This document shows positions 57,136-64,000 of a stretch of 64,000 nucleotides of DNA, in pieces. Both the position numbers and the translations under genes were made by a program. The stretch spans positions 1 through 64,000 of the forward strand of contig NZ_JXOK01000009.1 in the NCBI RefSeq assembly GCF_000830505.1, given 5' to 3'. Origin of the DNA: Vibrio mytili (lineage in GTDB: Bacteria > Pseudomonadota > Gammaproteobacteria > Enterobacterales > Vibrionaceae). The notes below the pieces were generated by a model, which had not been told where the DNA came from, searched no databases, and was given only the letters and a program-made list of their open reading frames with translations. Numbering within the stretch: the stretch's first letter is position 1; the number at the start of each line of letters is the position of its first letter.

Positions 57136-58196
57136 AATTAGATAGTAAATGGTTAGGCGTCATTTTATTTGTCGTACTTGTACTTCTTTTCCTTTACATG
57201 GCTGGCTTTTTTACGGAAAAACTGCCGACTGAGCGCTCGGCTAACATCAATTCACTGGATGATAGCGTCGTAAAAACTCATGAATTGATACTGACAAGTG
57301 AGCCGGTTGTACGCGAATTTCCTGGAGTGGTGGTTGCTGAACAGCATGCAAACATTGCGGCTCGGCTCACGGCATCGGTCATGGAAGTGTTGGTCAACGT
57401 TGGTGACAAGGTAAAGAAAGGCGATGTATTGGCGCGATTAGAAAGTGATGACCTTGATGCACGTGTTCGTCAGAGTGAAGAAGCGCTGTCGTCTGCTCAA
57501 GCTCAACTCAATGCAGCGAGAAAAGAGTTCACCCGCGTTCGAACGTTGTTAAATCGAAAACTGATTCCTCAGTCTCAATTTGACCAAGCAGAAAGCTCAC
57601 TCAAAACGGCCCAAGCAAACTTTAACCGGGCACAGGCGGCCGTTTCTGAGGCTGAGACAACGTTTGGCTATAGTATCATCACTGCGCCTTTTGACGGGCT
57701 GGTTACTCAAAAGCCGATAAATAAAGGCGATACCGCAACACCAAGCGCGTTGCTCTTTTCCATGTATAACCCCGAGTCACTTGAAATAGAAGTTAACTTT
57801 GCTGAGTCTGTGATGCCTTATGTCAGTTACGATAAAACCGTCCAAGTGACTTTGCCGTCGTATGACTTAAGTGTTGTAGCCAAAATCAAGGAAGTTACGC
57901 CTTCAGCTGACGCAAACTCTCGCAGTTACAAGGTCAAGTTGCAGTTTGATTCACCGGGTAAAGTGTATCCGGGCTCATTCGCGAAAGTGGCATTGGCACT
58001 GACTGAAGATGTGGTATTAAGAATTCCAGCAAACGCGGTGTACAAAGTCGGGCAGTTGGATTACGTCAAGGTTGTTCAAGAAAGCGGAAACGTGGAAACG
58101 CGGTTAATTCAGCTCGGGGATGATGGAAGAGTCAGAACCGGCTTAAAGCAGGGCGACGTGGTTCTGTTAGATCCAAGAGATGTATTATCGCTTTGA
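57132..58196 (+). CDS. RND periplasmic adaptor (membrane fusion protein)
   Basis: A 354-residue adaptor: an N-terminal hydrophobic anchor (ILFVVLVLLFLYMAGFF), a lipoyl-like half (VMEVLVNVGDKVKKGDVLARLE), a coiled-coil hairpin (about residues 110-165, DARVRQSEEALSSAQAQLNAARKEF), the second lipoyl half (TAPFDGLVTQKPINKGD) and a beta-barrel. The ATG at 57132 overlaps the permease stop, so they are translationally coupled. It bridges the pump to an outer-membrane channel. A terminator follows. Confidence 0.93.
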   Translation: MKLDSKWLGVILFVVLVLLFLYMAGFFTEKLPTERSANINSLDDSVVKTHELILTSEPVVREFPGVVVAEQHANIAARLTASVMEVLVNVGDKVKKGDVLARLESDDLDARVRQSEEALSSAQAQLNAARKEFTRVRTLLNRKLIPQSQFDQAESSLKTAQANFNRAQAAVSEAETTFGYSIITAPFDGLVTQKPINKGDTATPSALLFSMYNPESLEIEVNFAESVMPYVSYDKTVQVTLPSYDLSVVAKIKEVTPSADANSRSYKVKLQFDSPGKVYPGSFAKVALALTEDVVLRIPANAVYKVGQLDYVKVVQESGNVETRLIQLGDDGRVRTGLKQGDVVLLDPRDVLSL

Positions 58197-58199
58197 ACG

Positions 58200-58233
58200 T
58201 GCAGCCTTAGTCATTAATACTAAGGCTGCATTT
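58200..58233 (+). terminator. Terminator of the sulfur/RND operon
   Basis: GCAGCCTTAG pairs with CTAAGGCTGC around a 9-base loop and is followed by ATTT. Confidence 0.75.
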
Positions 58234-58235
58234 AG

Positions 58236-58269
58236 CAAAGCGTTAGTTAATAACAAAGCGTTAGTTAAT
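58236..58269. repeat. 16-base direct repeat
   Basis: CAAAGCGTTAGTTAAT occurs twice (58236-58251, 58254-58269), 2 bases apart. The second copy contains the stop codon of the nuclease-like gene. A small tandem duplication. Confidence 0.7.
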
Positions 58270-59131
58270 GAATGCTAATTTCAGCATTGATCGGGCAGTG
58301 ATCACTCAGCTTGTAATTTAATACATCTCGCGATGTGAAGACGGTTTGTTTAACCAAAGCTGCGTCTAAGTTTGAGCTAACCACAATGTGATCAATCAAA
58401 GAGCGGAACTGATGGGTCTTGTTGGCATTTCGATTAGAGCGAACTTTACACTCTGCTTGTGTTTTGTGTGTGGCAAGTCGAGCTCGATTGCCGTTTGTCA
58501 TTACTTCCCACAGCCAATCACCTTGATAGGCCAAGTTATGATTAAAATCTCCTAACACCACATAGTGTTGTTGATTGGCTTCACGCGCATTCATCCATTT
58601 GGCTAACGCTTGTCCCTGCTTTGTAAGCGTCTTGCATTCTCGGCTGTTTTTGTATGCGCCGCTGCACCCGGCTTTAAGGTGAACTGAGAGAAGGTGGGTT
58701 TCATTTTTGGTATTGGGATTCATAACAATGTAGCTAGCGAAACGCAGTTTGCTACTGTTGGGTGTGATCCTGAAGTCGGTGGGATCAGACACTTTAATCC
58801 CTTTGCGGACCGCAAAACCAGTATATTGGTTGGTATCTGAGAATTGCAAAGACTTGTTGTGTGACGCCGAGCGGTCAGACATATAAATCACATAGTCATT
58901 GCCGACGACCTTTTGAATTGCGTCTTTACTATCGACTTCTTGAAAAGCCAAGACATCAGCTTGGAAGTTATCCACATAGTCGTGGAGTTTTTTAAAATCG
59001 TCCCGATTTCGGGATATTTTTCCGCCATCGGATGAAAGCCACTCGATGTTCCAGCTGGTAAGTTTGACTGAATCTTGAGCAAATGACGCTGAACAAAACA
59101 GTAACAATGGTATAGCAAAAAAAGATCGCAT
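58265..59131 (-). CDS. Secreted endonuclease/exonuclease/phosphatase family protein
   Basis: A protein of about 288 residues with a signal peptide (MRSFFAIPLLLFCSASFA) and the EEP/DNase I-like fold: LTSWNIEWLSS (metal Asn), LAFQEVDSKD (catalytic Glu), YVVLGDFNHNLAY (Asp/Asn) and LSDHCPINAEI (His-Asp). Probably an extracellular or periplasmic nuclease or phosphodiesterase. ATG 59131 is preferred because the signal peptide starts there; GTG 59146 is possible. Confidence 0.85.
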   Translation of the reverse strand: MRSFFAIPLLLFCSASFAQDSVKLTSWNIEWLSSDGGKISRNRDDFKKLHDYVDNFQADVLAFQEVDSKDAIQKVVGNDYVIYMSDRSASHNKSLQFSDTNQYTGFAVRKGIKVSDPTDFRITPNSSKLRFASYIVMNPNTKNETHLLSVHLKAGCSGAYKNSRECKTLTKQGQALAKWMNAREANQQHYVVLGDFNHNLAYQGDWLWEVMTNGNRARLATHKTQAECKVRSNRNANKTHQFRSLIDHIVVSSNLDAALVKQTVFTSRDVLNYKLSDHCPINAEISIH

Positions 59132-59303
59132 TTTGGTTGCTCTCACTCCGTTATTTTATCGTATTCCCTTCCAACCTTTATTCTACAAGACTTGAGAAAA
59201 AAGCAAGTCTATTTAAATGAAAATTTCGAGTTTTCATTGTTTTCTTAATAAGTTTGATCATCCCTTGAATATCGATTTCTTATTGTTCTACAGCCGATCT
59301 TTA

Positions 59304-59317
59304 TTGATCGAGGTCAA
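59304..59317 (+). promoter_or_regulatory. FNR box upstream of nrdD
   Basis: TTGATCGAGGTCAA matches the FNR consensus at 9 of 10 positions. A class II start near 59352 would fit a TTAAAT-type -10 at about 59338-59343. Confidence 0.7.
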
Positions 59318-59348
59318 TGTTTTCAATTGGTGCTTTTCGTTAAATACG

Positions 59349-59397
59349 CCACAATATATTGTGTCATCAGAATAAAAAACAACCCCATATAGTGTGT
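59349..59397 (+). promoter_or_regulatory. Paired NrdR boxes
   Basis: CCACAATATATTGTGT (59349-59364) matches the NrdR box at 15 of 16 positions and ACCCCATATAGTGTGT (59382-59397) at about 13 of 16. Their starts are 33 bases apart, near three helical turns, the arrangement usual for NrdR repression. Confidence 0.78.
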
Positions 59398-59438
59398 TTG
59401 TGGATAACTCTGTGAGTATGTTGGGGTAAGGAGAAAAA

Positions 59439-61559
59439 GTGAAACCAATCGTAATCAAGCGTGACGGCTCGAGAGCTCCGTTTAATCGGGATCGCATTCA
59501 GGCGGCAGTCGAAGCTGCAGCAGAAAACAAAGACAAAGATGTCGCTATCTACGCACTTAACGTTGCACTCGCGGTCGAATTACAGCTTAAAGATCACGAT
59601 GAAGTTCACATCCATGAGATTCAGGATCGTGTCGAGAATGAATTGATGCAAGGACCATACAAATCCCTTGCGCGTTCCTACATTGAGTATCGTCATGATC
59701 GAGATATTGCACGTGAAAAGCAAAGTGCACTGACTCGCGAAATTGAAGGCTTGATTGAAGAAAGCAATCTTGACCTTATCAACGAAAATGCGAATAAAGA
59801 TGGCAAAGTAATTCCAACGCAACGCGACTTGTTGGCGGGTATTGTTGCTAAGCACTACGCGAAGACACACATCTTACCGCGTGATGTTGTTCAGGCGCAT
59901 GAAGTCGGGGACATTCACTACCACGATTTGGACTACGCACCCTTTTTCCCAATGTTTAACTGTATGCTGATCGACTTAAAAGGCATGCTTACTCATGGGT
60001 TTAAAATGGGCAATGCAGAGATCGATACGCCAAAATCCATCTCGACAGCCACCGCTGTCACTGCACAAATTATCGCACAGGTTGCCAGTCATATATACGG
60101 GGGCACAACCATCAACCGTATCGACGAGGTGCTGGCTCCTTATGTCATGACAAGCTATGAAAAGCACCTAGAGATTGCGAAGGAGTGGGATATTGCGGAG
60201 CCTGAAGCGTTCGCAAAAGCCCGTACAGAAAAAGAATGTTATGACGCTTTTCAGTCGCTAGAGTACGAAGTAAACACGCTACACACTGCGAATGGACAAA
60301 CCCCGTTCGTTACTTTTGGTTTCGGCCTAGGCACGAGTTGGGCATCTCGCCTTATCCAGCAATCCATTTTGAAGAATCGTATCGCTGGCTTGGGTAAGAA
60401 CCGCAAAACGGCAGTATTTCCAAAGCTGGTGTTTGGTATTAAAGATGGCCTCAACCACAAATCTGATGATCCAAATTATGACATAAAGCAGCTCGCGTTG
60501 GAGTGTGCTTCCAAGCGAATGTATCCAGACATTCTTAACTACGACAAAGTCGTGGAAGTTACAGGCTCATTTAAAACCCCGATGGGCTGTCGCAGCTTCT
60601 TAGGGACATATGAAGAAAACGGTGAACTGGTTCATGAAGGCCGTAACAACCTTGGCGTGGTGAGCTTAAACCTTCCTCGTATCGCGATTCGCGCGAAAGG
60701 CAGTGAAGCGAAGTTCTACGAATTGTTAGATGATCGACTACGTCTCGCTCGTAGAGCGTTGGAAACGCGTATTACTCGACTCGAAAACGTCAAGGCCCGT
60801 GTTGCGCCAATCTTATATATGGAAGGCGCATGTGGCGTTCGCCTTAAAGCTGATGACGCTATCGCTGAGATTTTCAAAAACGGACGTGCTTCGATCTCAC
60901 TTGGGTACATTGGTGTGCATGAGACGGTGAACGCACTGTTTGGCAATGAAGTTCATGTTTATGATGATGCTGTACTGCGAGAAAAAGCGGTTAAGATCGT
61001 TAAGCATCTTAAACGAGCGATAGAGCAATGGGCAGAGGATACCGGTTACGGGTTTAGCTTGTATGCAACGCCAAGTGAAAACCTATGCAGTCGTTTCTGT
61101 CGCATCGATACGAAAGAGTTTGGCATCATCGAAGGCGTGACGGATAAAGGTTACTACACGAACAGCTTTCACCTTGATGTAGAGAAGACGGTTAACCCAT
61201 ACGATAAAATCGATTTTGAGATGCCATACCCTGAAATCTCAAGTGGCGGTTTTATCTGCTACGGTGAATTTCCGAATATGCAACGCAATATTGAAGCACT
61301 GGAGAACGTGTGGGACTACAGCTACACACGCGTGCCGTATTACGGAACAAATACGCCAATCGATGAGTGTTATGAATGTGGCTACACCGGTGAATTTGAA
61401 TGTACGAGTAAAGGCTTCACTTGCCCAAGTTGCGGCAACCACGACTCAACGAAAGTATCGGTAACGCGACGTGTATGTGGTTACCTTGGCAGTCCTGATG
61501 CACGTCCGTTTAACTTCGGTAAGCAAGAAGAAGTTAAACGCCGAGTGAAGCACCTCTAA
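59439..61559 (+). CDS. nrdD: Anaerobic ribonucleoside-triphosphate reductase
   Basis: A 706-residue glycyl-radical enzyme that makes deoxyribonucleotides without oxygen. It has an N-terminal ATP-cone (VIKRDGSRAPFNRDRIQAAVE), a central barrel (EVGDIHYHDLDYAPFFPMFNC), a C-terminal zinc site with two CxxC pairs (CYECGYTG, CPSCGNHD), and the radical loop RRVCGYLG, where the glycine is residue 681, the same number as in E. coli. AAGGAG precedes the GTG start at 59439. FNR and NrdR sites lie upstream. It is followed by nrdG after a hairpin. Confidence 0.97.
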   Translation: MKPIVIKRDGSRAPFNRDRIQAAVEAAAENKDKDVAIYALNVALAVELQLKDHDEVHIHEIQDRVENELMQGPYKSLARSYIEYRHDRDIAREKQSALTREIEGLIEESNLDLINENANKDGKVIPTQRDLLAGIVAKHYAKTHILPRDVVQAHEVGDIHYHDLDYAPFFPMFNCMLIDLKGMLTHGFKMGNAEIDTPKSISTATAVTAQIIAQVASHIYGGTTINRIDEVLAPYVMTSYEKHLEIAKEWDIAEPEAFAKARTEKECYDAFQSLEYEVNTLHTANGQTPFVTFGFGLGTSWASRLIQQSILKNRIAGLGKNRKTAVFPKLVFGIKDGLNHKSDDPNYDIKQLALECASKRMYPDILNYDKVVEVTGSFKTPMGCRSFLGTYEENGELVHEGRNNLGVVSLNLPRIAIRAKGSEAKFYELLDDRLRLARRALETRITRLENVKARVAPILYMEGACGVRLKADDAIAEIFKNGRASISLGYIGVHETVNALFGNEVHVYDDAVLREKAVKIVKHLKRAIEQWAEDTGYGFSLYATPSENLCSRFCRIDTKEFGIIEGVTDKGYYTNSFHLDVEKTVNPYDKIDFEMPYPEISSGGFICYGEFPNMQRNIEALENVWDYSYTRVPYYGTNTPIDECYECGYTGEFECTSKGFTCPSCGNHDSTKVSVTRRVCGYLGSPDARPFNFGKQEEVKRRVKHL

Positions 61560-61580
61560 ACATAGCATAAATCCATATAT

Positions 61581-61616
61581 CGAAATCAACTCATGATGGG
61601 TTGATTTTCGTTTTTC
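61581..61616 (+). terminator. Hairpin with T-tract between nrdD and nrdG
   Basis: CGAAATCAAC pairs with GTTGATTTTCG around a 9-base loop and is followed by TTTTTC. It looks like a partial terminator that would lower nrdG relative to nrdD. Confidence 0.7.
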
Positions 61617-61638
61617 TCAAAAGCCAAGCGATGTGACC

Positions 61639-62109
61639 ATGAACTATCATCAATACTATCCAATCGATGTCGTTAACGGACCAGGGACACGCTGTACACT
61701 GTTTGTGTCGGGTTGTGTTCATCAATGTCGTGGCTGCTACAATCAATCCACGCAACGCTTAGATTCAGGCGTGTTCTTTACTCAAGAAGCAGAAGACAAG
61801 ATCATTGCTGATTTAAACGATACTCGAATCAAACGTCGAGGGTTATCTTTGTCTGGCGGCGATCCACTTCATCCGGCTAACGTGCCTCAGATACTTAAAT
61901 TGGTAAAACGTGTCAGAGAAGAGTGTCCGAACAAAGACATTTGGGTTTGGACGGGGTACACCTTGGCAGAGCTGAACGCACCTCAAAAGGAAATTATCGA
62001 GTATATTGACGTTCTGATTGACGGTAAGTTTGAGCAAGACAAAAAAGATCTGAATTTGGAATGGCGTGGTAGCTCCAACCAAGTTATCCATCGATTCAAT
62101 ACCTTTTAA
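61639..62109 (+). CDS. nrdG: Anaerobic ribonucleotide reductase activating protein
   Basis: A 156-residue radical-SAM activase that installs the glycyl radical in NrdD. The [4Fe-4S] motif is C26-x3-C30-x2-C33 in GCVHQCRGCYN, the same numbers as E. coli NrdG when counted from MNYHQYYP. That fixes the start at ATG 61639; a GTG at 61633 would add two residues. LSLSGGDPLHPAN is the SAM-binding GGE-like motif. Confidence 0.96.
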   Translation: MNYHQYYPIDVVNGPGTRCTLFVSGCVHQCRGCYNQSTQRLDSGVFFTQEAEDKIIADLNDTRIKRRGLSLSGGDPLHPANVPQILKLVKRVREECPNKDIWVWTGYTLAELNAPQKEIIEYIDVLIDGKFEQDKKDLNLEWRGSSNQVIHRFNTF

Positions 62110-62318
62110 CCGAAACTTCTCCAAACTCAAACTTAAAAGTGATCGCGGTAGTTACGCTACACAAGTAGTGTGACTTTGCCCTTAAAGTAGACTAATGCCA
62201 GTGTATTGGTACACATTGAGTATATAATTAAGCGATTACATCAAAAATCATTTCGCCATTTTAGGTGGAAATGTTACCTTGAGGCTCAACACTTGAATTT
62301 CAAAGGGTTATGACTTTC

Positions 62319-63506
62319 ATGTTTTCTAATCTACCAACTCCTGTATTAGATCCTATTTTATCTTTATCCGTTGCTTACCGTAACGATGAACGTCCAAACA
62401 AGGTAGACCTTGGTATTGGCGTATACAAAAACAGCGCAGGCGAAACGCCCATCATGAAAGCCGTTCAAATGGCCCAAGATGTTGTTGTAAATACACAAAA
62501 AACAAAAGCTTATGTTGGCCTGGCGGGGTGTGAAGAGTTTAACCAAAGCATGGTTGACCTTTTACTTTCAGGTACGTCTGCTATCGGCCGTGTGGCTGCT
62601 ATTCAAACGCCAGGTGCGAGTGGCGCGCTGCGTATGTTGGGTGACTTAATGAAAGTCGCTCAACCAGATACGACGGTTTGGATATCAAACCCAAGCTATG
62701 TCAATCATAAACCAGTAATGGAAGCGGCTGGACTCACGGTCAAGTATTATCATTATTTCTCTCCAGAAACGAAGCAAGTGGATACAGCCAAAATGCTTGA
62801 CGACTTGTCAAAAGCTGGACCTTCAGATGTGGTGTTACTTCATGGTTGTTGCCATAACCCGACGGGTGCCGATATTGATTATTCTGCTTGGCAAGCGATA
62901 ACAGAACTTGCACAGAAGAATGGGTTTACGCCGTTTGTTGATATTGCTTACCAAGGATTCGGTGATGGCCTTGAAGAAGACGCGAAAGGTCTGCGTTTTA
63001 TGGCGAATAATGTCGATGAGATGCTTATTACGACGTCATGCTCAAAGAACTTTGGTTTGTACCGTGAGCGCACAGGTGCAGCGATTGTTGTGGGCAAAAA
63101 CGCACAAGATGTTGCCAATGCAAAAGGCAAACTACTGACACTGGCTCGGGCGACGTATACGATGCCGCCAGATCACGGTGCTGCATTGGTCAAAACGATC
63201 CTACAGGACACAGCGTTGACTTCTATCTGGAAGCAAGAGCTCAGTGAAATGCAACAACGTTTATTAAACCTACGTCAAAGCTTATGTAACGAATTGAGAA
63301 ATAACCATAATACTGATCAATTCAATTTCATTGAAAGCCACAAAGGTATGTTTACTGTGCTAGGATTTAGTGAAAACCAAATGACGCAACTTCGTGAAGA
63401 TTATGGTATTTACGGTGTCGGTGATGGACGAATTAACATCGCAGGACTGACCGAGAACCATATCCCGTATGTCGCGGATGCAATTAAAAAAGTGTCTAAA
63501 CTTTAA
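62319..63506 (+). CDS. Aromatic/aspartate aminotransferase
   Basis: A 395-residue PLP enzyme of the aminotransferase class I alpha family (AspC/TyrB type). The PLP lysine is in TTSCSKNFGLYRERTGA. Other landmarks are GVYKNSAGETPIMKAV, PGASGALRMLGD, LLHGCCHNPTGADIDYSAW and PFVDIAYQGFGDG. It transfers amino groups between aromatic or acidic amino acids and 2-oxoglutarate; the exact preference cannot be read. ATG 62319 is preferred (AAAGGG 11 bases upstream); ATG 62310 would add three residues. Confidence 0.9.
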   Translation: MFSNLPTPVLDPILSLSVAYRNDERPNKVDLGIGVYKNSAGETPIMKAVQMAQDVVVNTQKTKAYVGLAGCEEFNQSMVDLLLSGTSAIGRVAAIQTPGASGALRMLGDLMKVAQPDTTVWISNPSYVNHKPVMEAAGLTVKYYHYFSPETKQVDTAKMLDDLSKAGPSDVVLLHGCCHNPTGADIDYSAWQAITELAQKNGFTPFVDIAYQGFGDGLEEDAKGLRFMANNVDEMLITTSCSKNFGLYRERTGAAIVVGKNAQDVANAKGKLLTLARATYTMPPDHGAALVKTILQDTALTSIWKQELSEMQQRLLNLRQSLCNELRNNHNTDQFNFIESHKGMFTVLGFSENQMTQLREDYGIYGVGDGRINIAGLTENHIPYVADAIKKVSKL

Positions 63507-63518
63507 CTCGGAGTGTAG

Positions 63519-64000
63519 ATGAGCAACTGGAAACTGATTCTACCGCTTGTACTGAGCGGTACTTTGATGGCTTGTACCTCAACACAAACCGCAACGGTTG
63601 AACCTACGACTCCAGAAGTCAAGGAACCAGTGCCGGAGAAGCCTGAAGTGGCAGTAGACGTCACGCCAAAGGTTGAGCCAGTCGTTAAACCTGAGACGAA
63701 ACCGGAACCAAAGCCAAAGAAAAAATCAGAGGAAAAGCCGAAACCGAAACCTGAAAAGCCAGCGAAGGTTCAGAAAACACCTGACGGAATGTTGGTATTA
63801 GGCTCTGAAGAATGGGTATATATTCCTGACATTGATCAAACGTTTAAAGCTCGGGTAGACACTGGTGCCACAACGTCATCTATTAGTGCAACGGACATTG
63901 TTCCGTTTGAACGTGATGGTAAAGATTGGGTACAGTTTAAAATCGACTTTGATGGTAAAACGAGTAAAGAGTTCAAAGTACCCGTAGCGCGTTGGGCTAA
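63519..64000 (+). CDS. ATP-dependent zinc protease-family (retropepsin-like) lipoprotein, cut by window edge
   Basis: Starts at ATG 63519 with GGAG upstream and stays open to the window end (160 codons). The signal has lipobox GTLMAC. A Pro/Lys/Glu-rich linker (about residues 30-85) follows. Then the PF05618-type domain opens with EEWVYIPDIDQTFKARVDTGATTSS, where DTGA is the aspartic-protease-like active site. The annotated name of such proteins is misleading: they resemble retropepsins. Periplasmic face likely. The C-terminus lies outside the window. Confidence 0.8.
   Translation, partial: MSNWKLILPLVLSGTLMACTSTQTATVEPTTPEVKEPVPEKPEVAVDVTPKVEPVVKPETKPEPKPKKKSEEKPKPKPEKPAKVQKTPDGMLVLGSEEWVYIPDIDQTFKARVDTGATTSSISATDIVPFERDGKDWVQFKIDFDGKTSKEFKVPVARWA

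Noticed and set aside
1..64000. CRISPR arrays, tRNA/rRNA genes, integron attC sites and toxin-antitoxin pairs
   Set aside because: None was recognised on reading; a covariance-model scan was not possible.

Overview
The window looks like about 64 kb of a Vibrio genome, probably the second chromosome of a Harveyi-clade or related species. This rests on gene content: nirBD-nirC-cobA, nrdDG, a DcuB-type transporter, a bacterial class I HMG-CoA reductase, rnk, a DUF2986 protein, a YgbA-type protein and an FhuF-type siderophore-iron reductase. It is inferred from recognised families; no database was searched. No rRNA, tRNA or CRISPR array was seen.

Layout. 0-5.2 kb: start of a lipase-family gene, a CHAD protein, two diguanylate cyclases (one frameshifted) and a decayed secreted-protein locus. 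5.3-11.1 kb: rnk, then the assimilatory/respiratory nitrite reductase block nirB-nirD-nirC-cobA with FNR- and NarL-like sites. 11.1-17.2 kb: small housekeeping and stress genes, dcuB, an FhuF-like reductase, ygbA and an MFS transporter. 17.2-39.4 kb: an apparent exopolysaccharide island. It holds two divergent GH114 endo-alpha-1,4-polygalactosaminidases, a complete pelABCDEFG operon, a large secreted deacetylase-like protein resembling fungal Agd3, and an extra glmS. A remnant of a thioredoxin-like gene lies on its left edge. On the right lie a 5'-truncated group II intron and a short 5' gene stub that may be the other end of the same thioredoxin gene. 39.6-50.3 kb: a KAS III enzyme, a DUF1501/DUF1800 pair, an ERIC-like repeat, HMG-CoA reductase, fdhD, and a LysR regulator divergent from an FdhF/YdeP-type molybdoenzyme. 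50.3-58.2 kb: a sulfane-sulfur/persulfide cluster (CoA-disulfide reductase-rhodanese, DUF2892, BigR-like ArsR, two YeeE/YedE proteins) continuing into an RND pump. 58.2-64 kb: a secreted nuclease-like protein, nrdD-nrdG with FNR and paired NrdR sites, an aromatic aminotransferase and the start of an aspartic-protease-like lipoprotein.

How the genes work together. Much of the core is an anaerobic programme: nitrite reduction, C4-dicarboxylate exchange, oxygen-independent ribonucleotide reduction and a molybdoenzyme, with near-perfect FNR boxes ahead of nirB, nrdD and the YdeP-type gene. The island is a self-contained galactosaminoglycan system: GlmS feeds amino sugar supply, PelF/PelG/PelD/PelE make and move the polymer, PelA/PelB/PelC modify and export it, and the flanking hydrolases and deacetylase could trim it.

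Caution. Five genes (CHASE4-GGDEF, ygbA, pelE, pelB, intron maturase) are each broken by what looks like one missing base, mostly in short homopolymers. This may be residual sequencing error, so the Pel operon should not be called non-functional without checking.
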